A stretch of DNA of 8,054 nucleotides. Origin: an uncultured Porphyromonadaceae bacterium. Its GTDB lineage: Bacteria > Bacteroidota > Bacteroidia > Bacteroidales > Muribaculaceae. This document shows, piece by piece, positions 1-7,368 of the stretch; the first letter of the stretch is position 1, and every line of letters begins with the position of its first letter. The notes under the pieces are model-generated. The model did no database searches, was not told where the DNA came from, and saw nothing but the letters and a program-made list of their open reading frames with translations. The stretch covers positions 1 to 8,054 of the forward strand of contig CAMWQF010000120.1 in NCBI GenBank assembly GCA_947176285.1, in the 5' to 3' direction. The position numbers were made by a program, and so were the translations under genes.

Positions 1-473
1 TGGTTATACAAAGATGGCAGTCGGTGATGTTGCTGATTGCCGGGATTATGATGGGTATTTTTTCATTCTGTTCACTTGGGCAGATACAGGCGGAGGCTTA
101 CACATTTGGCGTCACTGCGCTTGGAATTTTCAGGGAAGGGATTGCAACCGCGCCAAACGAAGTGACAGGTAATAGCACTCTAATTCTTTTTATCCTGTCG
201 CTCTTGGCATGCCTTCTTCCGCTGATTGATATATTTTGTTTCAAGAATCTGAATCTGCAGAAGAAAGTGGCATTGATTTCAGGACTATTAAGTATTTCTG
301 CAGGAGTGATTGTTGCATTCACTGCCCCGAAGTTTGCATCAGATTTTAAAGCCGATGTCACTTGGAGTGTATTTGTATGTGCTCCTCTGTTGGCGCTTAT
401 TGCTGATATCTTGGCATATCGCCTGATTTCAAGCGATCAGAAGAAATTAAGGGCGGCAGACAGGCTTCGTTGA
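1..473 (+). CDS. DUF4293 family integral membrane protein (5' end one base outside window)
   Basis: Small inner-membrane protein of unknown function, assigned to the Bacteroidetes DUF4293 family. The first in-window ATG/GTG codons (24, 27) are not the best start. Reading upstream in frame gives V-I-Q-R-W-Q-S-V from position 3, and positions 1-2 are TG, so a preceding A would make an ATG and the protein would begin MVIQRWQSV. This matches the MIQR-type start I recall for the family. The full protein would then be 157 residues. Four hydrophobic segments are visible at about 9-27, 59-80, 90-108 and 122-140, with a loop of about 30 residues after the first. The C-terminus reads DQKKLRAADRLR, resembling the charged ADR/LDR-type tail of the family. 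It ends 92 bases before proS, with a promoter between them. The family assignment is by recall of start, tail and helix pattern; no function is claimed. Confidence 0.8.
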   Translation, partial: VIQRWQSVMLLIAGIMMGIFSFCSLGQIQAEAYTFGVTALGIFREGIATAPNEVTGNSTLILFILSLLACLLPLIDIFCFKNLNLQKKVALISGLLSISAGVIVAFTAPKFASDFKADVTWSVFVCAPLLALIADILAYRLISSDQKKLRAADRLR

Positions 474-550
474 AAATATATTGGCACTGTTAATCACGTA
501 GATACCAAAGAAATATAATCTTCATACAAAAATAAACCTTTTAGGGAAAA

Positions 551-558
551 TATATTTG
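551..558 (+). promoter_or_regulatory. Bacteroidetes-type -7 promoter element for proS
   Basis: TATATTTG matches the Bacteroidetes -7 consensus TAnnTTTG exactly and is the only exact match in the gap before proS. No good -33 TTTG/TTG element sits about 20 bases upstream, where the sequence is AT-rich. The last G of the element is only 8 bases before the proS ATG, so transcription would begin at or within a few bases of the start codon. It may drive the whole proS-dpp4-orf-miaA run. Confidence 0.6.
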
Positions 559-565
559 CATAGTT

Positions 566-2047
566 ATGGCAAAAGAACTAAAAAATTTTACAAAGAGATC
601 TGACAATTATTCGCAGTGGTATAACGAACTTGTAGTTAAGGCCGACCTTGCAGAGCAGTCTGCAGTGCGCGGCTGCATGGTGATTAAGCCCTATGGCTAT
701 GCCATATGGGAAAAAATGCAGCGTACACTTGACGACATGTTTAAGGCTACAGGTCATCAGAACGCATATTTCCCGCTCCTCATTCCGAAATCTTTCCTTT
801 GCCGCGAAGCGGAGCACGTGGAAGGTTTTGCAAAAGAATGTGCAGTTGTGACTCACTATCGACTTAAGAATGATCCGGAAGGCAACGGTGTGGTCGTTGA
901 CCCGGAGGCAAGACTTGAGGAAGAGTTAATCATTCGTCCTACATCGGAGACAATCATCTGGAATACATATAAAAATTGGATTCATTCCTATCGCGACCTT
1001 CCGATTCTCATTAATCAGTGGGCAAATGTGATGCGTTGGGAGATGAGAACAAGAATGTTTTTGCGCACTGCCGAATTCCTTTGGCAGGAGGGCCATACCG
1101 CTCATGCTACAAAAGAGGAAGCGGAGGCAGAGGCAAGAAAGATGCTTGAGGTGTATGCTGACTTCGCTGAAAACTATATGGCTGTTCCTGTCATCAAAGG
1201 TGTGAAGTCACCTAATGAGAGATTTGCCGGAGCTGTTGATACTTTCACCATTGAGGCAATGATGCAAGACGGAAAAGCACTTCAGTCCGGAACAAGCCAT
1301 TTCCTTGGTCAGAATTTTGCTAAGGCATTTGATGTGACTTATATGAACAAGGAGAACAAACCTGAGTATGTGTGGGCAACTTCCTGGGGCGTGTCTACCC
1401 GATTGATGGGCGCACTTATTATGACGCATTCTGATGACAACGGACTTGTGCTTCCTCCGCATCTCGCTCCTATACAAGTGGTGATAGTGCCAATTTATAA
1501 AGATGCTGAAAGTCTTGCAAAGATATCAGAGAGAGTAGACACCATAGTCAAGAATCTGCGTGCTAAGGGAATAAGTGTGAAATATGATGATGCCGACAAT
1601 AAGCGTCCGGGATTCAAATTTGCCGACTATGAGGTGAAGGGTGTTCCTGTGCGTCTTGCAATCGGCGCTCGCGATCTTGAAAACGGCACTGTTGAGGTGA
1701 TGCGTCGTGATACTCTTGAAAAAGAAACTATGCCTCTTGACGGAATCGAAGATACTGTTGAGAAGTTGCTTGAAGATATCCAGAAGAATCTTCTTGAAAA
1801 GGCTCGCAAATATCGCGAAGAGATGACTACGACTGCCGACACTTATGAAGAATTCAAAGAGAAAATAGAAAAGGGTGGTTTCATTCTTGCTCATTGGGAC
1901 GGCTCTCCGGAGACAGAAGAGAAGATCAAGGAAGAGACCAAGGCCACTATCAGATGCATACCGTTTGAAGGAGACACCACTCCCGGTGTTTGCATGGTGA
2001 CCGGCAAGCCATCTGCGCGCCGCGTAATATTTGCACGTTCTTATTAA
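566..2047 (+). CDS. proS: Prolyl-tRNA synthetase (archaeal/eukaryote-type, short form)
   Basis: Cytoplasmic class II aminoacyl-tRNA synthetase that charges tRNA-Pro with proline using ATP. The 493 residues follow the Bacteroides ProRS pattern from the first residue (MAKELKNFTKRSDNYSQWY), which supports the ATG at 566. Visible in order: the motif 1 region (about 36-75, GCMVIKPYGYAIWEKM), RPTSE at 124-128, the motif 2 region (R157 to H181, including FLRTAEFLWQEGHTAH), motif 3 with GVSTR at 275-279, then the HGTP anticodon-binding domain (from about 295, PIQVVIVPIY) and the small C-terminal ProRS domain (about 410-493). There is no bacterial-type editing (INS) insertion between motifs 2 and 3, as expected for the short type. 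The C-terminal Tyr (FARSY) is the conserved end of this class. Three of the four zinc-ligand cysteines of the thermophile-type C-terminal domain appear replaced (W444, E449/T450, C476, T479). No Shine-Dalgarno sequence precedes the start. Confidence 0.97.
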   Translation: MAKELKNFTKRSDNYSQWYNELVVKADLAEQSAVRGCMVIKPYGYAIWEKMQRTLDDMFKATGHQNAYFPLLIPKSFLCREAEHVEGFAKECAVVTHYRLKNDPEGNGVVVDPEARLEEELIIRPTSETIIWNTYKNWIHSYRDLPILINQWANVMRWEMRTRMFLRTAEFLWQEGHTAHATKEEAEAEARKMLEVYADFAENYMAVPVIKGVKSPNERFAGAVDTFTIEAMMQDGKALQSGTSHFLGQNFAKAFDVTYMNKENKPEYVWATSWGVSTRLMGALIMTHSDDNGLVLPPHLAPIQVVIVPIYKDAESLAKISERVDTIVKNLRAKGISVKYDDADNKRPGFKFADYEVKGVPVRLAIGARDLENGTVEVMRRDTLEKETMPLDGIEDTVEKLLEDIQKNLLEKARKYREEMTTTADTYEEFKEKIEKGGFILAHWDGSPETEEKIKEETKATIRCIPFEGDTTPGVCMVTGKPSARRVIFARSY

Positions 2048-2061
2048 TTGATTATCTGGAT

Positions 2062-4242
2062 ATGAAGAATACAGCTTTTCTGCTGACAGTAATTGCCGGA
2101 ATTTCAGCATCTGCGAATGCTGCCACCCTCGATGCTCGCGACTATTGCGACTTGCAGGTTTGTCGTCCTGCCGCAATAGGGGTAATGCGCCCGCTTGCCG
2201 ATGGTAAGACGTATAGCATGGTGAGCAAAGATGGACGGAAAATCGATATATATAGTTATGAGACCGGCAAAAAGACAGGAACTCTTTTCGATCTGGATGC
2301 TGTCAAAGGTGAATTGAAAATTGATTCATTTGATGGTTATCAGGTTTCAGATAATGGCAGAAAGATCCTTCTTTGGAATGATGTGGAAGGAATCTGGCGC
2401 TATAGTTTCACCGCTGAATACTATGTATATGACACTATGCGCGGCACAATGCAGAGAGTCTCGACAAAAGGAGCGCAGCGTGGTGCCACTATGTCGCACG
2501 ATGGTCTTCGCATTGCATATGTCAGAGATAACAATATATTCATATCCAATCTAGATTATAAGACAGATATTGCTGTCACTACTGATGGCGAAGTGAACAA
2601 GATCACCAATGGTGCACCTGACTGGGTGTATGAAGAAGAATTCGGAGTGCAATGCTCTTTATGTTGGAGTGGTGATGACCAGACACTCGCTTTTTTGAAA
2701 TGGAATGAGACAGATGTCCCGGCTTATAGTTTTGATGACTATCGCTCATTTTGTGAAAAAGACCCGTTAGGTGATCCATACCCATCTTCCTTCACATATA
2801 AATATCCTCTGCCCGGATATCCTAATTCTCAGGTTTCCGTCCATGCCTACGACCTGAATTCAAGAGTAACGAAGGAGATGGAACTTAATCTTGGGAAAGA
2901 AGATTATGTTCCTAATATCCGTTTTGACGGGAAAGGGGAGAGGCTCATGGTGATGAAACTCAACAGAGATCAAAATGATATCCGGATTTTCAGTGTGAAT
3001 CCGGCATCTACTGTAGCCACGCAAGTGTATTCTGAGCAAAGTAAGGCTTGGATTGATGATGATGTCTATAATATGGTGTCATATGGCGACGATTCATTCG
3101 TGATAGCATCAGACAGAAGCGGGTGGACACATCTTTACGAATACAGTTATAATGGTCGCCAACTTCGCCAGATAACTGATGGAGAGTTCAATGTGACAGC
3201 ATATTATGGAAAATCTGCTTCCGGAACTCATTTTATGCAGACAACAAAACTTGGAGCTGTCAACAGAAATGTTGCTTCTGTAGATTCAAAAGGAGTAATG
3301 AAACTTCTACATGACATGCCTGGATGGGAAATTTGTGATTTTAGCAAGGATTTCACCTATTATGTCAGAAATTGGAGCGACCTTAAGACTCCTCCACAGT
3401 ATACGGTCTGGAGCACTGCCGGTAAGAAAATCTCGGAACTGGAGATGAATGAAGCATATGCGGCAAAATATTCCGGATCTCCTAAGTTTGAACTTACAAC
3501 TGTGAAAAATGATGAGGGTGCCGACATGGATGCAATGATAATGAAGCCAGCGGGTTTCAGCGAATCTAAAAAGTATCCCCTCTTGATGTATCAGTATAAT
3601 GGTCCCGGCTCGCAGGAAGTAACAAACAAATGGCATCTTGATGGATTGAATTTTATCGCTCAGTCGGGTTACGTAGTAGCAACTGTTGACGGACGCGGCA
3701 CCGGCGGCAAGAGTTCTGCCTGGATGCATAGCGTCTACATGCATCTTGGAAAATATGAGACAATTGATCAGATTGCCGGAGCGAATGCCATTGCCAGATT
3801 GCCTTATATCGACGCTTCGAAAATGTCACTTTTTGGTTGGAGTTATGGTGGCTACATGACCCTCATGGAGATGACTGCACAGAATACTCCGTTTAAATGT
3901 GGAATTGCAATGGCGGCTGTTACGGATTGGAGATGGTATGATTCCATATATACCGAACGCTTCATGCGCACTCCGGCACAGAACGAGGCAGGTTATAATG
4001 AAGCTTCGGCAATCGGCCGCACACATCGCTTGAAAGGCAAACTTTTGATCATGAGCGGCTCGAGCGACGACAATGTGCATTTCTACAATACATTGAAATA
4101 CACTTCCAAACTAAGTTTCGAAGGACATCTTTTTGACATGATGGTTTTTACCGGAATGGATCATTCTCTTCGCACTTGCAATGCAAGGACACAACTCTAT
4201 AGAAAGATTGTGGATTTCCTTGATACTAATCTTGGCAAATAA
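2062..4242 (+). CDS. Dipeptidyl peptidase IV (S9B prolyl peptidase), secreted
   Basis: Serine exopeptidase that removes Xaa-Pro (or Xaa-Ala) dipeptides from peptide N-termini, presumably in the periplasm. The ATG at 2062 is preferred over the in-frame ATG at 1990, because 1990 lies inside proS and only 2062 puts a signal peptide at the N-terminus: MKNTAFLLTVIAGISASANA, with probable signal peptidase I cleavage after A20 and no lipobox Cys. Length is 726 residues. The N-terminal half is the DPPIV beta-propeller, with the substrate-amine motif DWVYEEEF at 187-194 (E192/E193 match human E205/E206). The C-terminal alpha/beta hydrolase domain has Y512 (oxyanion Tyr), the nucleophile motif GWSYGG with S594, WYDSIYTER with Y626/Y630, catalytic D669 in GSSDDNVH, N671, and H701 in MDHS. 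All catalytic residues are present, so it should be active. It starts 14 bases after proS with no promoter seen, so co-transcription is likely. Residue equivalences to human DPP4 are from memory of the family. Confidence 0.95.
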   Translation: MKNTAFLLTVIAGISASANAATLDARDYCDLQVCRPAAIGVMRPLADGKTYSMVSKDGRKIDIYSYETGKKTGTLFDLDAVKGELKIDSFDGYQVSDNGRKILLWNDVEGIWRYSFTAEYYVYDTMRGTMQRVSTKGAQRGATMSHDGLRIAYVRDNNIFISNLDYKTDIAVTTDGEVNKITNGAPDWVYEEEFGVQCSLCWSGDDQTLAFLKWNETDVPAYSFDDYRSFCEKDPLGDPYPSSFTYKYPLPGYPNSQVSVHAYDLNSRVTKEMELNLGKEDYVPNIRFDGKGERLMVMKLNRDQNDIRIFSVNPASTVATQVYSEQSKAWIDDDVYNMVSYGDDSFVIASDRSGWTHLYEYSYNGRQLRQITDGEFNVTAYYGKSASGTHFMQTTKLGAVNRNVASVDSKGVMKLLHDMPGWEICDFSKDFTYYVRNWSDLKTPPQYTVWSTAGKKISELEMNEAYAAKYSGSPKFELTTVKNDEGADMDAMIMKPAGFSESKKYPLLMYQYNGPGSQEVTNKWHLDGLNFIAQSGYVVATVDGRGTGGKSSAWMHSVYMHLGKYETIDQIAGANAIARLPYIDASKMSLFGWSYGGYMTLMEMTAQNTPFKCGIAMAAVTDWRWYDSIYTERFMRTPAQNEAGYNEASAIGRTHRLKGKLLIMSGSSDDNVHFYNTLKYTSKLSFEGHLFDMMVFTGMDHSLRTCNARTQLYRKIVDFLDTNLGK

Positions 4243-4276
4243 TTTAATCAGACCAACGACAAACTGACCGACACAT

Positions 4277-5641
4277 ATGGAAGACCTGAGGAAAATCAAC
4301 AGCATGCAACTCTATTACCTATGGCGCAATCTTGCCATATCCCTTTTGTGCATAGGAGTGGTAATGGGTGGATCACATATGTTGCCTTATTATATGGCTC
4401 CGGTGCTTTCGCTATTTCTTTGTGCTATTCTCTACACCATGTTATGGAACAACAGGGTGCAGAGTGTAAACGGGTGTATGGTGATTGTGGAGACTATGCT
4501 TTATATTCTCATATGCTATACTTTCATTAGTGTTATCATGGTCGTTATCGAGGTGCTTGATTTATATCATTTCCCAAATGAGATTATATTCTTTAATGAT
4601 CCTTACCTGCCGTCATTGATCCTGCTGCCTACTTCACTGGTAGTCACGCTGTTTGCATTGTTTTTTAAAAATTCAATGCCTTCATATAGACATTTTAGGA
4701 GCGAATATGGAAATGTAAAGGAAAGAGGATATTTTGGTTTTATTTCAAGTAAGGAAACTGATTTTCAACTAAAAAATCTTGCTATAATTTTTGCTGTCTT
4801 GACATGCATCATATGGTGGTATTACCTTAATGAATATGTCAATGTCAACCGGAATGGAAGAGACTGGTATATATTTCTTTGGATTGTCATCATAATGGTG
4901 ATACTTGATGAAATATATTTCATGATAAGATACTATAATTTGTATCTTGATCTCTTGGAACATAATGAGATAATTACTCCGGAAGAATTACGTGATATCA
5001 CTGCCCGGACTTATCTGCGATTTTACGTGATATGTGGAGAATATATCTATGTCGACCGTAATGCTTTCGACAGGCTAAATCAAGTAGACGGAGTGTATGA
5101 CTCTCCATTCATTACCAAGCGTACGGTAAACGGAATTCCTACCACTGAAGTTAGACAAATAATTGAAAAGATGACAGGGCAGAAAGGCGGGGAACTTCGA
5201 TTCTTCTTTGGGCGTCCGCTTGCCGGTGTTGACAAGCATACCATTTTGAGGTATTTCTATTTTTTAGATGGTGATATTTCAGAATATAAGGATATGGGTA
5301 TGCCTGGAGAATGGATTCATTTCGATGAAATTAAGAAACTTTATAGCGAGCACCCGACTAAAATGGCATCTAATGCCCTTAACGACCTTTCTCGCCTTTC
5401 CACTATAATTCTGACTGAGCGTATTTTTGACGAGAACGGAAATAGAAAAAACCGCATCAAGTCGTATAAAGGAAGTTTCACTTTGGCTGACGTCAGAAAT
5501 ACAAAAATTGATCTTCAAGACAATAAATGGATAAAGATTTCCCAATTCAACAGCGATACAAGGTTTTTCAAGATTAAGAAGTTCTTGCGAGAACTTTCCG
5601 GAAGTGGGTCACAACGTCAATACGAGAAAAAGCAACGATGA
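4277..5641 (+). CDS. Uncharacterised six-helix membrane protein with C-terminal soluble domain
   Basis: I do not recognise this 454-residue protein. Six hydrophobic segments are visible at about 18-36, 40-57, 68-94, 110-130, 166-184 and 197-217. There is a basic loop at about 131-165 (SMPSYRHFRSEYG and on) and then some 235 hydrophilic residues, probably cytoplasmic. The soluble part begins TPEELRDITARTYLRFYV (about 234-251). It contains EIKKLYSEHP followed by a helix-rich stretch and a charged, strand-like stretch (ILTERIFDENGNRKNRIKSY), which could be a winged-helix-like fold, though I see no diagnostic motif. The end is very basic (QRQYEKKQR). A second in-frame ATG at 4304 would shorten it by nine residues; 4277 is kept because it is the first ATG after dpp4. 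It follows dpp4 by 34 bases and overlaps miaA by ATGA, so it is probably translationally coupled to miaA. No signal peptide separate from the first helix is seen. Confidence 0.88.
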   Translation: MEDLRKINSMQLYYLWRNLAISLLCIGVVMGGSHMLPYYMAPVLSLFLCAILYTMLWNNRVQSVNGCMVIVETMLYILICYTFISVIMVVIEVLDLYHFPNEIIFFNDPYLPSLILLPTSLVVTLFALFFKNSMPSYRHFRSEYGNVKERGYFGFISSKETDFQLKNLAIIFAVLTCIIWWYYLNEYVNVNRNGRDWYIFLWIVIIMVILDEIYFMIRYYNLYLDLLEHNEIITPEELRDITARTYLRFYVICGEYIYVDRNAFDRLNQVDGVYDSPFITKRTVNGIPTTEVRQIIEKMTGQKGGELRFFFGRPLAGVDKHTILRYFYFLDGDISEYKDMGMPGEWIHFDEIKKLYSEHPTKMASNALNDLSRLSTIILTERIFDENGNRKNRIKSYKGSFTLADVRNTKIDLQDNKWIKISQFNSDTRFFKIKKFLRELSGSGSQRQYEKKQR

Positions 5642-6579
5642 AGAAAAACCAACTACCGGAGGTTTTAGCTGTGGTCGGACCTACAGCATGCGGAAAGACT
5701 CGAAGAGGTGTTCAGATTGCCAAAGCCTTTGGCGGAGAAATTATTAGCGGGGATAGTCGCCAAATATATAGGGGAATGGATATAGGCACAGGTAAAGACT
5801 TGTGTGAATATGGCGACGTGAAATATCATTTGATTGACATTGCTGATGCCGGCGATAAGTATAATCTTCACCGATATTTGCAAGATTATAATAGAGCAGA
5901 AAAAGAGATAATAAGTAGGGGAAACCTGCCGATATTGTGCGGAGGTACCGGCATGTATGTCGAGGCGGCATTATCAGGACTCGTCATGCCGGAAGTGCCT
6001 CGAAATGAAGAATTGAGAATGTCGCTTTCAGGAAAATCACTTGAAGAACTGACAAAGATACTAAGTGGATATAAAACCCTTCACAACACGACAGATGTTG
6101 ATACACGCGACCGAGCCTTGAGGGCTATAGAGATTCAGCAATATTATGTAGAGCATCCTGAAGAAGCCGCCAATGCAGATAAGGCTACCGCCCGACCAAA
6201 AAAAAGCCTGGTGATTGGTCTTGATATTCCGCGAGAAGATAGACGACAAAAAATTAGCAAACGTCTTGCTGCCAGGCTTGACGAAGGGATGATTGATGAA
6301 ATCAAGTCGCTTATTGAAGGAGGGGTAGACCCGGATGATCTTATATATTATGGTCTTGAATACAAATTTGTCACGCTTCATGTGATTGGAAAGTTGAGTC
6401 TAGATGAAATGAAGCGACAACTTGAAATAGCGATCCATCAGTTTGCGAAGCGGCAGATGACTTGGTTTCGTGGAATGGAACGGAGAGGAATTCCTATTAA
6501 TTGGATGCCGTACGACCTCGATGATGATGTTTTTATTGAAGAAGTAGGAAATTTATTAAAAAAATTGCCTGAAACTTAA
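5638..6579 (+). CDS. miaA: tRNA dimethylallyltransferase (MiaA family)
   Basis: Transfers the dimethylallyl group from DMAPP to N6 of A37 in tRNAs that read UNN codons, the first step of i6A/ms2i6A formation. The 313 residues show the P-loop GPTACGKT at 14-21, DSRQIYRGMDIGTGK at 39-53 with the probable catalytic D39, YHLIDI, GGTGMY at 102-107, and the C-terminal signature QFAKRQMTWFRGMER at 268-282. It belongs to a divergent Bacteroidetes form: IGTGKDL in place of the usual IGTAKP, DVDTRDRALRAIEI in place of DPxNxRRxxRALEV, and GLEYKF where most MiaA have GYRE. Bacteroides genomes carry two miaA paralogs, so this may be the divergent copy; whether a second exists here cannot be seen. The ATG lies inside the ATGA overlap with the upstream membrane protein. 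No clear terminator hairpin follows. Confidence 0.93.
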   Translation: MKKNQLPEVLAVVGPTACGKTRRGVQIAKAFGGEIISGDSRQIYRGMDIGTGKDLCEYGDVKYHLIDIADAGDKYNLHRYLQDYNRAEKEIISRGNLPILCGGTGMYVEAALSGLVMPEVPRNEELRMSLSGKSLEELTKILSGYKTLHNTTDVDTRDRALRAIEIQQYYVEHPEEAANADKATARPKKSLVIGLDIPREDRRQKISKRLAARLDEGMIDEIKSLIEGGVDPDDLIYYGLEYKFVTLHVIGKLSLDEMKRQLEIAIHQFAKRQMTWFRGMERRGIPINWMPYDLDDDVFIEEVGNLLKKLPET

Positions 6580-6593
6580 TTTTTAACTTCTCA

Positions 6594-6627
6594 TTGTTGT
6601 AGGAACGGAATAAAATTATTAAATTTG
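6594..6627 (+). promoter_or_regulatory. Bacteroidetes-type promoter for dedA-rpe
   Basis: TAAATTTG at 6620-6627 matches the -7 consensus TAnnTTTG exactly. Two TTG triplets at 6594-6599 provide a plausible -33 element, leaving 20 bases between 6599 and 6620, which suits Bacteroidetes spacing. Transcription would start at about 6631-6635, giving a leader of roughly 55-60 bases before the dedA ATG at 6691. This also rules out the in-frame TTG at 6625 as a start, since it lies inside the -7 element. Confidence 0.65.
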
Positions 6628-6637
6628 CAGTTAAGTA

Positions 6638-6694
6638 ATGCCCATGTGGGTAAGTATATTGCTTTTTGTAAAAATACCTATACAACAGACATGA
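6638..6694 (+). CDS. Possible 18-residue leader peptide upstream of dedA
   Basis: A short ORF begins a few bases after the predicted transcription start and encodes MPMWVSILLFVKIPIQQT. Its TGA stop (6692-6694) overlaps the dedA ATG (6691-6693) as ATGA, the same junction seen at the two other tight gene pairs here. Ribosomes finishing this ORF could restart on dedA. No Shine-Dalgarno sequence is visible, and the ORF is short enough to occur by chance. It is listed because promoter, ATG and stop line up; translation is not demonstrated. Confidence 0.3.
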   Translation: MPMWVSILLFVKIPIQQT

Positions 6695-7368
6695 TACTTG
6701 CAAGTCTATTTGACGCGTCACAATTTTTCCAGTGGTTTGTTGAGAATGCAAACTATCTATTTGTGTTTCTCTTCATGACCATTGAGAGTTCGTTCATTCC
6801 ATTCCCGAGCGAAGTGGTGGTTCCTCCGGCAGCATATCTTGCTTGTACTAATACAGGAGTGGGGGGAGACATGAATATCTTTATGGTTGTGATTGTCGCA
6901 ACGTTGGGTGCTCTTTGTGGTGCTTTTGTCAATTATTTCTTGTCTTTATGGGTAGGCAGGCCAATAATTTATGCTTTCGCCGACAGCAGGTTTGGTCACG
7001 CGTGTCTGATTGATAGGGCAAAAGTAGATAAGGCTGAGGCATATTTCGACAAGCATGGCGCTATCTCTACTTTCATAGGGCGTCTGATTCCTGCTATACG
7101 TCAGCTTATTTCTATACCGGCTGGACTTTCAAAGATGAATATAGGAGTTTTTGCTCTCTTCACATCTCTTGGAGCCTTCGTATGGAATGCTATTCTTGCG
7201 GCTCTCGGATATTGGCTATCGCTTCATGTGTCCCCTGAAGATTTGTTTGAAAAGGTTGAGCAATACAATAGTTATCTCACATATGCCGGGTATGCTTTGC
7301 TGGCTATTTGCATACTCTATATTCTTTATAATGCCTTCAAGAAGAAGAACTACGATCAACAGAAATGA
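6691..7368 (+). CDS. DedA family inner-membrane protein
   Basis: Polytopic inner-membrane protein of the DedA/SNARE-associated (VTT) family. Members are linked to membrane potential and envelope homeostasis, and some flip undecaprenyl phosphate; the exact substrate here is not known. The start at 6691 gives 225 residues; the longer frame back to 6625 would run through the promoter's -7 element. Visible features are a hydrophobic re-entrant region with E32 in MTIESSFIPFPSEVVVPPAAY (about 29-49), a Gly-rich helix at 63-90 ending in WVGRP, the family core FIGRLIPAIRQLISIPAGLSKM at 128-149 with R131 and R137, a helix at about 152-178 including W165-N166, and a last helix at about 199-215, with a basic tail. 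These acidic and arginine positions correspond to residues required in E. coli DedA proteins, as I recall. It overlaps rpe by ATGA and has its own promoter. Confidence 0.92.
   Translation: MILASLFDASQFFQWFVENANYLFVFLFMTIESSFIPFPSEVVVPPAAYLACTNTGVGGDMNIFMVVIVATLGALCGAFVNYFLSLWVGRPIIYAFADSRFGHACLIDRAKVDKAEAYFDKHGAISTFIGRLIPAIRQLISIPAGLSKMNIGVFALFTSLGAFVWNAILAALGYWLSLHVSPEDLFEKVEQYNSYLTYAGYALLAICILYILYNAFKKKNYDQQK

Noticed and set aside
472..556. Direct repeat GAAAATATATT at 472-482 and 546-556 flanking the gap before proS
   Set aside because: It is only 11 bases and very AT-rich, one copy overlaps a stop codon and the other the promoter; chance is a sufficient explanation.
2026..2034. Promoter-like TAATATTTG near the end of proS that could drive dpp4
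   Set aside because: It has three rather than two bases between TA and TTTG, no well-spaced -33 element, and the sequence is set by the conserved ProRS C-terminus.
1990..2061. A 24-residue N-terminal extension of dipeptidyl peptidase IV starting inside proS
   Set aside because: It would overlap conserved proS coding sequence by 58 bases and bury the signal peptide, whereas the ATG at 2062 exposes a typical signal sequence.
1526..2176. Long open frame on the minus strand across the end of proS (216 codons)
   Set aside because: It is antisense to a well-supported gene, has no recognisable domain, and its composition follows from proS codon usage.
6580..6619. Terminator after miaA
   Set aside because: There is a T-run (6580-6584) but no GC-rich inverted repeat in front of it, so an intrinsic terminator is not supported.
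6625..6690. N-terminal extension of the DedA protein from the TTG at 6625 (or GTG at 6646)
   Set aside because: The TTG lies in the -7 promoter element, the added residues do not resemble DedA N-termini, and the ATG at 6691 fits the family length.
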